Of a stretch of DNA of 64,000 bases, positions 40,829 to 48,701 are shown piece by piece. The notes beneath the pieces are model-generated. The model searched no databases. It was not told where the DNA came from and worked only from the letters and a program-made list of their open reading frames with translations. Numbering within the stretch: the first letter of the stretch is position 1; every line of letters starts with the position of its first letter. The position numbers and the translations under genes were made by a program. The stretch comes from Hymenobacter metallilatus (GTDB taxonomy: Bacteria; Bacteroidota; Bacteroidia; Cytophagales; Hymenobacteraceae), in contig NZ_RWIS01000008.1 in NCBI RefSeq assembly GCF_003944705.1, positions 172,889-236,888 on the forward strand, given 5' to 3'.

Positions 40829-40929
40829 GGTGAAATTGTGAAGTGGTGAAATTGTGAAAGGACGTTCTAACTGCCCGTAAGGTGCAAGTAGAACGTCCTT
40901 TCACAATTTCACCACTTCACAATTTCACC
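40829..40929. repeat. Perfect 40-bp family C palindrome
   Basis: The arms 40829-40868 and 40890-40929 are exact complements with a 21-nt loop. The arm is built of GTGAAATT and GTGAAGTG octamer words followed by GGACGTTCT. It starts 4 nt after the KAS III stop and ends 2 nt before the stop of the convergent LOG-family gene, so it is the whole intergenic region and probably terminates both transcripts. Confidence 0.92.
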
Positions 40930-40930
40930 T

Positions 40931-41518
40931 TTACGTGGTGCGTGGGGTAAGCCATTTTTCCAGGGCAATGGGCTGGTAAGCCAGCATAGCATCAAGGAGG
41001 CCGTGGGGGGTGGGGTGGCTGAGGAGCTGGTTGCGGTTTTCGCGGCGGAGCAGCGCTTCGTCGGCCATGTGGTCGAGGGCGCGGAGCAGATGGTCGTAGT
41101 AGCCGGCCACGTTGAGTACGCCAATGGGCTTTTGGTGCAGGCCTAACTGCCCCCAGGTGAGTACTTCGAACAGCTCCTCCAGGGTGCCGTAGCCCCCGGG
41201 CATGGCCACGAAGCCCTCGGCAAGGTCGGCCATCATCAGCTTCCGCTCGTGCATACTCTTCACAATGTGCAGCTCCGTAACGCCCCGGTGCTCCACTTCC
41301 TTAGCCACCAGAAAATCGGGAATGACCCCGATAACCTGACCGCCGTGGGCCAGCGCACTGTCGGCTATGGCGCCCATCAGGCCTACCCGCCCCCCGCCGT
41401 ACACCAGCGTGATGCCCCGCTCAGCCAGAGTCTGGCCCATGACCCGGGCTTGTAGGGTAAATGATTCGTTGGTGCCGCTGTTGGCACCGCAGTATACGGC
41501 TACGCTCTTCATACGCAA
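40931..41518 (-). CDS. LOG family protein (TIGR00730 Rossmann fold)
   Basis: The 195-residue protein has the LOG signature PGGYGTLEELFEVLTWGQLG with the PGGxGTxxE catalytic motif, and the nucleotide-fold start SVAVYCGANSGTNESF. Family enzymes release cytokinin-type bases or hydrolyse nucleoside monophosphates to base and ribose 5-phosphate. It ends immediately at the perfect palindrome at 40829-40929. Confidence 0.92.
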   Translation of the reverse strand: MRMKSVAVYCGANSGTNESFTLQARVMGQTLAERGITLVYGGGRVGLMGAIADSALAHGGQVIGVIPDFLVAKEVEHRGVTELHIVKSMHERKLMMADLAEGFVAMPGGYGTLEELFEVLTWGQLGLHQKPIGVLNVAGYYDHLLRALDHMADEALLRRENRNQLLSHPTPHGLLDAMLAYQPIALEKWLTPRTT

Positions 41519-41559
41519 ATTGGACTCGGCCGGGCCTCATCCGTCATAAGTGACAAAAG

Positions 41560-41763
41560 AAAAAAACAGCAGCAACGCCAATTGCCGACGCTGCTGCTGC
41601 ACTACAAACAAACTTGTGCGCGTCCTGCTGAGCGCAGCCGCAGCATCTCTACCGCTTTACTTGGAGTACTACCACAACGAAGCGGTAGAGATACTTCGGC
41701 TGCGGCTCCGCCTGCGCTCAGCATGACGGTCTGAGGGGACGCGCGCACCCCACGCGGTTTACA
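41560..41763. repeat. Family A palindrome before argS stop, plus small hairpin
   Basis: A CAGCAGC...GCTGCTG hairpin lies at about 41564-41598. The larger element spans 41615-41747: GTGCGCGTCC, CTGAGCGCAGCCG and GCATCTCTACCGCTT on the left face AGCGGTAGAGATACTTC, CGGCTGCG and GGACGCGCGC on the right, with an insert (GCTCCGCCT) on the right side. It fills the gap between the LOG gene start and the ArgRS stop. Confidence 0.75.
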
Positions 41764-43557
41764 CTACATCCGCTCGGGCACCTGAATGCCCAGCAGGCCC
41801 ATGCTGGCCTTAATGGTGCGGCCGGTTTGGGCCGACAGCGCCACGTAGAATGAGCGGCTGGTTTCGTTGGGCTCGGTAAAGATTTTGATGTCGGTGTAGA
41901 AGCGGTTGTAGGCGCGGGCCACGTCGTAGGCGTACTGGGCCACCACGGCGGGCGAAAACGTGCGGGCGGCTTCCTGTACCACGCTGGCGTAGCGGCCAAG
42001 CTCCTGCACCATTTCGCGGGCGGCAGCGGGTAGTTCCGTCAACGTGCTCAGGTCGGCCTCCTGGCTGATGCCCATTTCAGCGGCCTTGCGCAGAATGGTG
42101 GCAATACGGGCGTGGGAGTACTGAATGAATGGCCCCGTGTCGCCTTCCAGCTTCACCGATTCCTCAGGGTTGAAAAGCATCCGCTTCTTGGGGTCCACTT
42201 TCAGCAGGTAGTACTTGAGCGCCCCCAGGCCCAGCATGTGGTAGAGCTGCTGCAGCTCCTGCTCGGTGAGGCCTTCGGTTTTACCTTTTTCGAGGGTGGC
42301 GGCCTGGGCGGCTTCCACCACTTCGCGCACCAGCTCATCGGCGTCTACCACGGTACCCTCCCGGCTTTTCATCTTGCCCGAGGGCAAATCCACCATGCCG
42401 TAGCTGAGGTGGTAGATGGCGTCGGCATAAGGCTTGCCCAGCTTCTGGAGCACCGCCCGCAGCACCTGCATGTGGTAGTTTTGCTCGTCGGCAATGACGT
42501 ACACGCTCAAATCGTAGCCGAAATCCTGATACTTCAGCTCGGCCGTGCCCAGGTCCTGGGTAATGTATACACTGGTACCATCGGCGCGCAGCAGCAGCTT
42601 CTCGTCGAGGCCTTCTTCCTTCAGGTCCACCCACACCGAGCCGTCTTCTTTCCGGAAGAACACGCCCTTCTGCAGGCCTTCCTCCACCCGCTCCTTGCCC
42701 AGCAGGTAGGTACCCGACTCGTAGTAATACTTGTTGAAATCGACGCCTATGTTCTGGTAGGTAGCGTCGAAACCCTCGTACACCCAGCCGTTCATCTGCT
42801 TCCAGAGGCTTACTACCTGCTCGTCGCCGGCTTCCCAGGCCCGTAGCATGTCCTGGGCTTCCAGCATCAGAGGGGCCTGGCGCTTGGCCACGTCGGGCAG
42901 TACACCTTCGGCTTCCAGCTGACGCACCTGCTCGCGGTAGTGCTTCTCAAACAGCACGTAGTATTTGCCCGCCAGGTGGTCGCCTTTGATGCCGGCGCTC
43001 TGCGGGGTTTCGCCCTGGCCGTACTGCTGGTAGGCCAGCATGGATTTGCAGATGTGGATGCCCCGGTCGTTGACCAGGTTGGCCTTGGTAACGGTGGCGC
43101 CGGTGGCCTGCAGAATCTCGGCCACCGAGTAGCCAAGGAAGTTGTTGCGCAGGTGGCCCAGGTGCAGGGGCTTGTTGGTGTTGGGTGAGGAATACTCCAC
43201 CACCACATTGCGCGGACCTTCTGTAGTGACGGGCGTGCCGGCTGGCTGCTGGCGGAGCTGCTCAAACGCCTTTAGCCACTCGGCATCGGCAATTTCCAGG
43301 TTCAGGAAGCCCTTCACCACGTTGTAGCCGGCTACCAGCGGGGAGTTGGCCACCAGCCACTCCCCTACGGCCTGGCCAATTTGCTCGGGGCCCTTGCCCA
43401 GGGTTTTGGTGAAGGGGAACGTAACGAGCGTAAACTGGCCGGCAAACTCCTTGCGCGTGGGCTGCAGGGCGAGTTGGGCGGCGGGCACCTCAGTGCCGAA
43501 TACCTGTTGAATAGCGGCTCCGAGAGCCGCCTTGAGGGTTTGTTCGAGTTGTTGCAC
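41764..43557 (-). CDS. argS: Arginyl-tRNA synthetase
   Basis: The 597-residue class I synthetase charges tRNA-Arg. It has the ArgRS-specific N-terminal additional domain, the HIGH-type motif in SPNTNKPLHLGHLRN, the KMSKS-equivalent region MKSREGTVVDADEL, and an anticodon-binding helical end (YAYDVARAYNRFY) closing with the usual ERM terminus. I place the start at the GTG at 43557 (VQQLEQTLKAALGAAI), where homologues begin; the ORF is open to an ATG at 43635 whose 26 extra residues (Pro/Trp-rich) do not fit the family. Confidence 0.95.
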   Translation of the reverse strand: MQQLEQTLKAALGAAIQQVFGTEVPAAQLALQPTRKEFAGQFTLVTFPFTKTLGKGPEQIGQAVGEWLVANSPLVAGYNVVKGFLNLEIADAEWLKAFEQLRQQPAGTPVTTEGPRNVVVEYSSPNTNKPLHLGHLRNNFLGYSVAEILQATGATVTKANLVNDRGIHICKSMLAYQQYGQGETPQSAGIKGDHLAGKYYVLFEKHYREQVRQLEAEGVLPDVAKRQAPLMLEAQDMLRAWEAGDEQVVSLWKQMNGWVYEGFDATYQNIGVDFNKYYYESGTYLLGKERVEEGLQKGVFFRKEDGSVWVDLKEEGLDEKLLLRADGTSVYITQDLGTAELKYQDFGYDLSVYVIADEQNYHMQVLRAVLQKLGKPYADAIYHLSYGMVDLPSGKMKSREGTVVDADELVREVVEAAQAATLEKGKTEGLTEQELQQLYHMLGLGALKYYLLKVDPKKRMLFNPEESVKLEGDTGPFIQYSHARIATILRKAAEMGISQEADLSTLTELPAAAREMVQELGRYASVVQEAARTFSPAVVAQYAYDVARAYNRFYTDIKIFTEPNETSRSFYVALSAQTGRTIKASMGLLGIQVPERM

Positions 43558-43635
43558 GAGAAAAGCGAAGGGCTGGAAGGCAACCGGACGCGCCGGCTCC
43601 CAGGCAGGATGTAGAGAAACTATCGGGTAGGCCAA

Positions 43636-43940
43636 CGGGCGTAAGCAGCCCCCCGGGCCGGGGCCGCTACTTACGCCAGAAGTCGTCGTTGCCGAAGTTC
43701 AAAAACCGGTACCATAGAAACTTGCCCGGTATGCCTGAGCGGCGGCCGGGGCTGCAAAGGTAAAAACCTGCGCCGGAAGCCGCCCGAAAAAGTGCGGCGG
43801 CCCGCCTACCGGCCCCTGTGGCTGGCAGGCCGCGTTGGGGCGGGGTGCCGGGTGCCTAGTTATCCGTTTTGCTTCGGCCTCAGTGCCTTGCCCCGCGGCC
43901 GGCTATTTCCGACCTTGGCCACTTCACCTACCGCTTGGCC
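43636..43940. other. 305-bp divergent intergenic region
   Basis: This region separates argS (minus) from the universal stress protein gene (plus). I see no palindrome of families A-C. CGACCTTGGCC near 43911 is a weak -7 candidate for the plus gene; TACTTACGCC-type sequence near 43670 could serve argS. Confidence 0.4.
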
Positions 43941-44747
43941 ATGGCTACCTCCCTGCTCATCCTCACCGATTTTTTTCAGGCGGCCAACGCGGCGCTGAAC
44001 TACGCCACCAACCTGGCCGCTCCGCTGGATGCCCGCCTAGTGCTGCTGCACGTGCGCCGCGACTCGGTGCTGGACCCCGAAATGTTTACCGGGCAGCTCT
44101 CCAACCTCAGCCGCGAAGCTATTCACCTGGCCCTGAGCAGCCTGGCCCGCGACCTGTCGGTGCCGGTGGTGGCGGAGGTGGGGCACGGGCGCGTGGCCTT
44201 TGCCGTGGCCGATGCCGTGAGCCGCCACCACCCCGCGCTGGTTATCCTGGGCCGCTCCGATACGCAGGGTACGCCCGATGAGCTGGTTACCATTACTGCC
44301 CTGGATATTCTGCGCACCGCCCCCTACCCCATGCTGGTAGTGCCGCACACGGTGCACAACCCGGCCCTGCCCCGCCGCGTGCTGCTGGCCACCGATGCCG
44401 GGGAGTTTACCCTGGGGCAGTTTGCCGGCACCGCCCGCCACCTGCTCAACGCCCTGCACGCCGAGCTGACGCTGCTGCACGTAACCTCCGAAGCCACCGA
44501 CGACACTGGCGCGCTGGATTCCGTAGCGCGTACCGGCCTCACTGCCGACCTGACCACAGTGCACACCCGCACGGTAGCCGCCGCCACAGCTACCGAGGGT
44601 ATTCTGGAGGTAGCCGAAAAGTATGATCTACTGGTGCTCATTGCGCGCCGCCGCAGTTTTCTGGGGCAGCTGTTTCACCACAGCGTCACGGCCGACATCA
44701 TCCGCCGTAGCCCGGTGCCGGTGCTGGTGCTGCCGGCCCAGGAATAA
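43941..44747 (+). CDS. Universal stress protein, tandem UspA domains
   Basis: The 268-residue protein contains two UspA folds (about 3-140 and 148-266). The first starts SLLILTDFFQAANAALNYA and the second RRVLLATDAGEFTLGQF. The second ends with RRSPVPVLVLPA. The ATP-binding G-x2-G-x9-G(S/T) loop is only partly kept (ILGRSDTQGTPDEL), so nucleotide binding is uncertain. The Met at 43941 begins the first strand. Confidence 0.88.
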   Translation: MATSLLILTDFFQAANAALNYATNLAAPLDARLVLLHVRRDSVLDPEMFTGQLSNLSREAIHLALSSLARDLSVPVVAEVGHGRVAFAVADAVSRHHPALVILGRSDTQGTPDELVTITALDILRTAPYPMLVVPHTVHNPALPRRVLLATDAGEFTLGQFAGTARHLLNALHAELTLLHVTSEATDDTGALDSVARTGLTADLTTVHTRTVAAATATEGILEVAEKYDLLVLIARRRSFLGQLFHHSVTADIIRRSPVPVLVLPAQE

Positions 44748-44751
44748 TAGA

Positions 44752-44786
44752 AAACAGCCTCACCAACGTGCGTTGGGAGGCTGTTT
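44752..44786 (+). terminator. Terminator of the universal stress protein gene
   Basis: AAACAGCCT and ACCAACG pair with CGTTGG and AGGCTGTTT. It lies 5 nt after the stop and faces a convergent lipoprotein gene. Confidence 0.75.
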
Positions 44787-44811
44787 GTGGAAGAGTTGGC
44801 GTGGCAGCTGG

Positions 44812-45261
44812 CTATTGTACCGGCCGCACTACTATATCTACCCGGTTGGGGTGGTTGCCGGTAACTACAGGGTAGGCCTCATCGTGCAGGTAGAGCAAGC
44901 GGCCCCCGTCGGTAATGCGGGCCTGCACAGTGTACATACTGCCCGCCCCAATACCGGCCGGGTTGTAGTGCAGCACAAAGGCAAACGGTACCTGCCGCCC
45001 GTTGGGTCGGATGGTAACTGAATCAATGACTGTGGCGGCCACATCCTGCAAAGCCACATCCTGCAGCACCACGCGCACCACAGCCGTGGGCGGCAGGGCC
45101 ATGCGGTTGCGGCAGGTAACGGTGCCCGTTACGGAATCACGGGCGGTAGCGGCGGCTGGGGCCTTGCTTCCGGCTGCCGGAGCAGTGGTAAAGGAAGGCG
45201 AGGCGGTGCAGGCGGCCAGCAGAACGGGCAGGGCCAGGGCCAGATAGTGCAGCAATTTCAT
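44812..45261 (-). CDS. YbaY family lipoprotein
   Basis: The 149-residue protein has a lipoprotein signal ending VLLAAC and matches the YbaY/YscW family (PF09619): VTGTVTCRNRMALPPTAVVRVVLQDV, then QVPFAFVLHYNPAGI, YTVQARITDGGRLLYLHDEAYPV. The family is a single beta-sandwich domain anchored in the outer membrane; E. coli YbaY is of unclear role and YscW is a secretin pilotin. There is no secretin here. Confidence 0.88.
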   Translation of the reverse strand: MKLLHYLALALPVLLAACTASPSFTTAPAAGSKAPAAATARDSVTGTVTCRNRMALPPTAVVRVVLQDVALQDVAATVIDSVTIRPNGRQVPFAFVLHYNPAGIGAGSMYTVQARITDGGRLLYLHDEAYPVVTGNHPNRVDIVVRPVQ

Positions 45262-45328
45262 GGCGAAGGAAACAAGAACGAAGGCGCAATAAACGGGTAT
45301 TACGCCTTCATTCCGGCCGGAGTAGCAT

Positions 45329-46303
45329 TTACCGGCTCACCACTTCCTCCAGCCGCAGGCGGTTCTGGATGGCATCGGTGGCGGCCTCCAGAATATCAAA
45401 GGCGTTGGTGGCCATGGTATTCATGTTGTCGAGAGTCGGGTTAATTTCCACCATCTCGAAGCATACTACCCGGTCGTTATCCAGCAGGGCGCGGCACAGG
45501 CTGATGGCTTCCTCCACGTTCAGGCCCTCCTCCACGGGGGTGCCGGTGCCTTTGCTGAAGCGCGAATCCAGGGAATCCACGTCGAAGCTCACGTACACCA
45601 GGTCGCAGAAGCGGAGCCGCTCGTATATCTCGCGGGCTACCTGCCGGGTGCCCTTGGCCTTCACCTCGTCCAGCTTGTAGTTTTTGATGCCCAGCCGCTC
45701 CATAATAGCATCTTCCTCGTGCTCAGTGTCGCGCACCACCACGTACACCAGGTGCTCAGGAGCCACTTTGGGGCCCGGCTCGCCCAGGTTTTTGAGCTTC
45801 TGCCAGAAAAACTCGGTTTCGGGCTCGGGGTGGTTGCGCTGGCAGGGGCGGTTATCGTCGCCCAGGCTGATGGCCAGCGGCATACCGTGCATGTTGCCCG
45901 AGGGCGTGGTGTAGGGCGAGTGAATGTCGGCGTGGGCATCTACCCACACCACGCCCAGCGTTTTGTGCGGGTAGGCCGCCTTGATGCCCGCAATGGTACC
46001 GGAGGCGTTGCTATGGTCGCCGGCCAGTACCAGCGGAAACTCCCCGAAGCGCAGGGTTTGCTCCACGGTGCTGGCAATGCCCTTTTGCACCGTGTAAATA
46101 GAATCGATGTGCTTGGCTTTCGGAAAATGATTTTTCTCGAAGAGCACGTGGTTCAGGTCCGGAATGGCCACGGAGTTGAACCGGCGGAAGTAGTCGGAGC
46201 CCTTGTTGAGGCAGGCTACTTTGAGGGCATCAATGCCCAGGCTGGCGCCACGGGTGCCGGCTCCGAGTTCGGAGCGGACCTCCAGAAGCTTAATGCGTCG
46301 CAT
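45329..46303 (-). CDS. Arginase family ureohydrolase
   Basis: The 324-residue enzyme has the di-manganese ureohydrolase motifs AGDHSNASG, VVWVDAHADIHSP and SFDVDSLD. The SGNMHGMPLAIS loop after the second motif is of the arginase type (SGNxHG binds the alpha-carboxyl of arginine), so arginase is favoured over agmatinase. The divergent neighbour is arginine decarboxylase, whose product agmatine would be the alternative substrate, so agmatinase activity cannot be excluded from sequence. Confidence 0.88.
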   Translation of the reverse strand: MRRIKLLEVRSELGAGTRGASLGIDALKVACLNKGSDYFRRFNSVAIPDLNHVLFEKNHFPKAKHIDSIYTVQKGIASTVEQTLRFGEFPLVLAGDHSNASGTIAGIKAAYPHKTLGVVWVDAHADIHSPYTTPSGNMHGMPLAISLGDDNRPCQRNHPEPETEFFWQKLKNLGEPGPKVAPEHLVYVVVRDTEHEEDAIMERLGIKNYKLDEVKAKGTRQVAREIYERLRFCDLVYVSFDVDSLDSRFSKGTGTPVEEGLNVEEAISLCRALLDNDRVVCFEMVEINPTLDNMNTMATNAFDILEAATDAIQNRLRLEEVVSR

Positions 46304-46439
46304 ATTACATTGGCAGAAAAAGGGTTAAGTGGTTTAGATGCTTGCCGATTGAGCGGGTGGGATTCCTCTCAGGCTTGACGCGCGCGGACCTTCCGGCGCA
46401 ACCAACGAACAAAGCACAACCAAAACCCCCGCGAGGGGG

Positions 46440-46447
46440 TATCTTTG
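46440..46447 (+). promoter_or_regulatory. -7 element for arginine decarboxylase
   Basis: TATCTTTG matches TAnnTTTG exactly. A GC-rich CCCCCGCGAGGGGG palindrome (46426-46439) abuts it on the upstream side and may be a regulator site. The implied leader is about 110 nt and includes the whole palindrome at 46471-46552. Confidence 0.7.
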
Positions 46448-46470
46448 CGGGCACTAAGTTCGGAAAGTAA

Positions 46471-46552
46471 GTTGTCAGTTGCTAGTTGTCAGTTGTTAGT
46501 ACTGTTCTGCTAATAACCGACAACTGATACCTGACAACTGGCAACTGACAAC
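46471..46552. repeat. Heptamer palindrome (family C) in the speA leader
   Basis: The left arm is GTTGTCA, GTTGCTA, GTTGTCA, GTTGTTA in phase (46471-46498). The right arm (46510-46552) is the complement but carries two additional heptamers. The palindrome ends 10 nt before the ATG at 46563, so it would form a large hairpin in the mRNA leader near the ribosome entry site. Confidence 0.9.
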
Positions 46553-46562
46553 TCCCCACTCA

Positions 46563-47966
46563 ATGGATACCTACCACTCCCTGATTTCCCAGACGTTTGA
46601 CTTCCCCACCGACGAGTTTCACGTGGAGAATGATGAGCTGCGCTTCCACGGCATCGACCTGATGGCGCTGGTGGAAAAGCATGGCACCCCGCTGCGCCTC
46701 ACCTACCTGCCCAAAATTAGTTCCCAGATTCAGCGGGCACAGGAGTGGTTCCGGGTGGGCATTGAGCAAACGGGCTACCAGGGCAAGTACTCCTACGCTT
46801 ACTGCACTAAGGCCTCGCACTTCAGCTTTGTGGTGGAGGAGGCGCTGAAAAACGGCGTCCACATCGAAACCTCGTCGTGGTTTGATACCAACATCATCCG
46901 GGCCATGCACGCTAAGGGCCGGGTGCAGAAAGACACCTACATCATCTGCAACGGCTTTAAAACCGAGGAGTACAAGTACGAAATCACGCGCCTTATCAAC
47001 GACGGGTTCGTGAATTGCATGCCTATCCTTGACTCACCGAACGAGGTGGACTACTACCACGACAACGTGCGCGAAAAGTGCAACGTGGGCATGCGCCTGG
47101 CCTCCGACGAGGAGCCCCGCTTCCAGTTCTATACCTCCCGCCTCGGCATCCGCTACACCGATGCCATGCCGCTTTACGAGCAGAAAATCAAGCACGACCC
47201 GCGCTTTGAGCTCACGATGCTGCACTACTTCATCAACACCGGCATCAAGGACACCAGCTACTACTGGTCGGAGCTGAGCCGGTTTGTGCACAAGTACTGC
47301 GAGCTGCGCAAGGTGTGCCCCACCCTCACCACCATTGATATCGGGGGCGGCCTGCCCATCCAGACCAGCATTCAGAAGGAGTACGACTACCCCTACATGA
47401 TTGCCGAGGTATTGCGCACCATTAAGCGCATTTGTGAGGAAGAAGGTGTGCCGGAGCCGGACATTTTCACCGAGTTTGGCATTTTCACGGTGGGCGAGTC
47501 GGGCGCAACCATCTACTCGATTCTGGATGAGAAGCTGCAGAACGATAAGGAGCTGTGGTATATGATTGATGGCTCCTTCATCACCAACCTGCCCGATACC
47601 TGGGCCCTGAACCAGCGCTTTATTATGCTGGCCCTCAACAACTGGAACCGCAGCTATAAGAAAATCCAGCTGGGTGGCCTCACCTGCGACTCCCAGGACT
47701 ACTACAACGCCGAGAAGCACATTTACCAGGTGTTTCTGCCGGAGCGCAAGCCCGCCACCGATGCCAAGCCGCTGTACGTGGGCTTCTTCCACACCGGCGC
47801 TTACCAGGAAAGCCTTTCGGGCTACGGCGGCGTGAAGCACTGCCTGATTCCGGCCCCCAAAATGGTCATTCTGGACCGCGCCGAAGATGGCACCCTTACC
47901 GACCGGGTATTTGCCGAAGAGCAAACCGCCGACTCCATGATGCGGATTCTGGGGTATCAGTCATAG
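46563..47966 (+). CDS. speA: Arginine decarboxylase (alanine-racemase fold)
   Basis: The 467-residue PLP enzyme belongs to the fold-III Orn/DAP/Arg decarboxylase group. Lys83 in YAYCTKASH is the PLP Schiff-base residue; GGGLPIQTS is the phosphate-binding glycine loop; FTEFGIFTVGESG and LTCDSQDYYN (a CDS motif of the active site) follow. Flavobacterial and cytophagal relatives are annotated as arginine decarboxylase. It produces agmatine for polyamine synthesis. It diverges from the arginase gene. Confidence 0.88.
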   Translation: MDTYHSLISQTFDFPTDEFHVENDELRFHGIDLMALVEKHGTPLRLTYLPKISSQIQRAQEWFRVGIEQTGYQGKYSYAYCTKASHFSFVVEEALKNGVHIETSSWFDTNIIRAMHAKGRVQKDTYIICNGFKTEEYKYEITRLINDGFVNCMPILDSPNEVDYYHDNVREKCNVGMRLASDEEPRFQFYTSRLGIRYTDAMPLYEQKIKHDPRFELTMLHYFINTGIKDTSYYWSELSRFVHKYCELRKVCPTLTTIDIGGGLPIQTSIQKEYDYPYMIAEVLRTIKRICEEEGVPEPDIFTEFGIFTVGESGATIYSILDEKLQNDKELWYMIDGSFITNLPDTWALNQRFIMLALNNWNRSYKKIQLGGLTCDSQDYYNAEKHIYQVFLPERKPATDAKPLYVGFFHTGAYQESLSGYGGVKHCLIPAPKMVILDRAEDGTLTDRVFAEEQTADSMMRILGYQS

Positions 47967-48139
47967 AAGGCAGTAACCGCTAAAATTTGTACCCCGGAAT
48001 TGTGCTCCAGGGTACACCTGCTGCTGTAAGTGCCGAATGAGTAGGCGGCGGTGGGCTGTTGCAGGTGGGCCGGAGTTCCTGTACCTTTACCCACGTACCC
48101 CCAAACAGCCGGGCCCGACCCGTTCACATTTTACTCTGT

Positions 48140-48295
48140 ATGAAAAAAGTACTACTTCTGGCGTGTGTGGCCGGCCTTGGGCTGAGCTCTTGCAACAAAA
48201 AATCTCAGTGCCCTGCTTATTCAAGCACGAAAGATGCCGCCCGGGTGTCATCTACCATTGTGGCCCAGCATGGCACAGCCGCTGAGCGTCAGTAG
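48140..48295 (+). CDS. Mini-lipoprotein with CPAYSS motif, copy 1
   Basis: The 51-residue product has a lipoprotein signal (MKKVLLLACVAGLGLSSC) and a short mature part NKKSQCPAYSSTKDAARV followed by a Ser/Thr/Ala-rich tail. It is too small for an enzyme. A homologue lies at 48491. A TACCTTTA box is at 48082-48089, 50 nt upstream of the ATG, and a strong terminator follows. Confidence 0.85.
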   Translation: MKKVLLLACVAGLGLSSCNKKSQCPAYSSTKDAARVSSTIVAQHGTAAERQ

Positions 48296-48329
48296 CAGCA
48301 CAACCTAAACCGGCTGTGGCCGATTCTAC

Positions 48330-48362
48330 AAACCGCCATTCCTGCTACCGGAATGGCGGTTT
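48330..48362 (+). terminator. Terminator between the two mini-lipoproteins
   Basis: A perfect 13-bp stem AAACCGCCATTCC / GGAATGGCGGTTT with a 7-nt loop, 35 nt after the first stop. The two lipoprotein genes are therefore likely separate transcripts. Confidence 0.85.
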
Positions 48363-48490
48363 GCATTTATCCAATAATAAATTACCTATTCAATACAACA
48401 ATTTTAATACCTTGGAATCGTTAGACAAAAAATGTGGTTGTTTCTGAAGCACTTACATGCGCGAACCAGCCCTTCTTTTTGTCTTTTGCC

Positions 48491-48640
48491 ATGAAAAAAA
48501 TTTTCTTGTGGGGGTGCCTTCTGATAGGGGGAGCTTCTTCCTGCCGTAATCAATGTCCGGCGTATTCTTCCTCCAAGCCAGCCAACCGAATGGCCGCTCC
48601 GGTTATGGCCAGTATTGCTCCCGGCGGGCAGCAGCAGTAG
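48491..48640 (+). CDS. Mini-lipoprotein with CPAYSS motif, copy 2
   Basis: The 49-residue product has a lipoprotein signal (MKKIFLWGCLLIGGASSC) followed by RNQCPAYSSSKPANRM and a short tail ending GGQQQ. It shares the C-x(2-4)-QCPAYSS core with the gene at 48140. The upstream region 48363-48480 is strikingly AT-rich for this window (AATAATAAATTACC). Confidence 0.85.
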   Translation: MKKIFLWGCLLIGGASSCRNQCPAYSSSKPANRMAAPVMASIAPGGQQQ

Positions 48641-48661
48641 CCACTTTCTTTATTGCCAGCA

Positions 48662-48698
48662 AACAGGCGCGGCTTCTCTGGCAGAGGCGGCGCCTGTT
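48662..48698. terminator. Hairpin between convergent mini-lipoprotein and phosphatase genes
   Basis: AACAGGCGC pairs with GCGCCTGTT, with an inner CTCTGGCAGAG stem. It lies 21 nt after the lipoprotein stop and 3 nt beyond the phosphatase stop, so it probably serves both strands. Confidence 0.65.
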
Positions 48699-48701
48699 GC
48701 G

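Noticed and set aside
43558..43635. N-terminal extension of ArgRS to the ATG at 43635
   Set aside because: The 26 extra residues are Pro/Trp-rich and precede the point where the family's N-terminal domain begins; the GTG at 43557 fits homologue length.
45329..46303. Agmatinase (speB) assignment based on the neighbouring arginine decarboxylase
   Set aside because: The SGNxHG loop after the DAHAD motif is typical of arginase, so context alone was not enough; agmatinase is kept only as an alternative.
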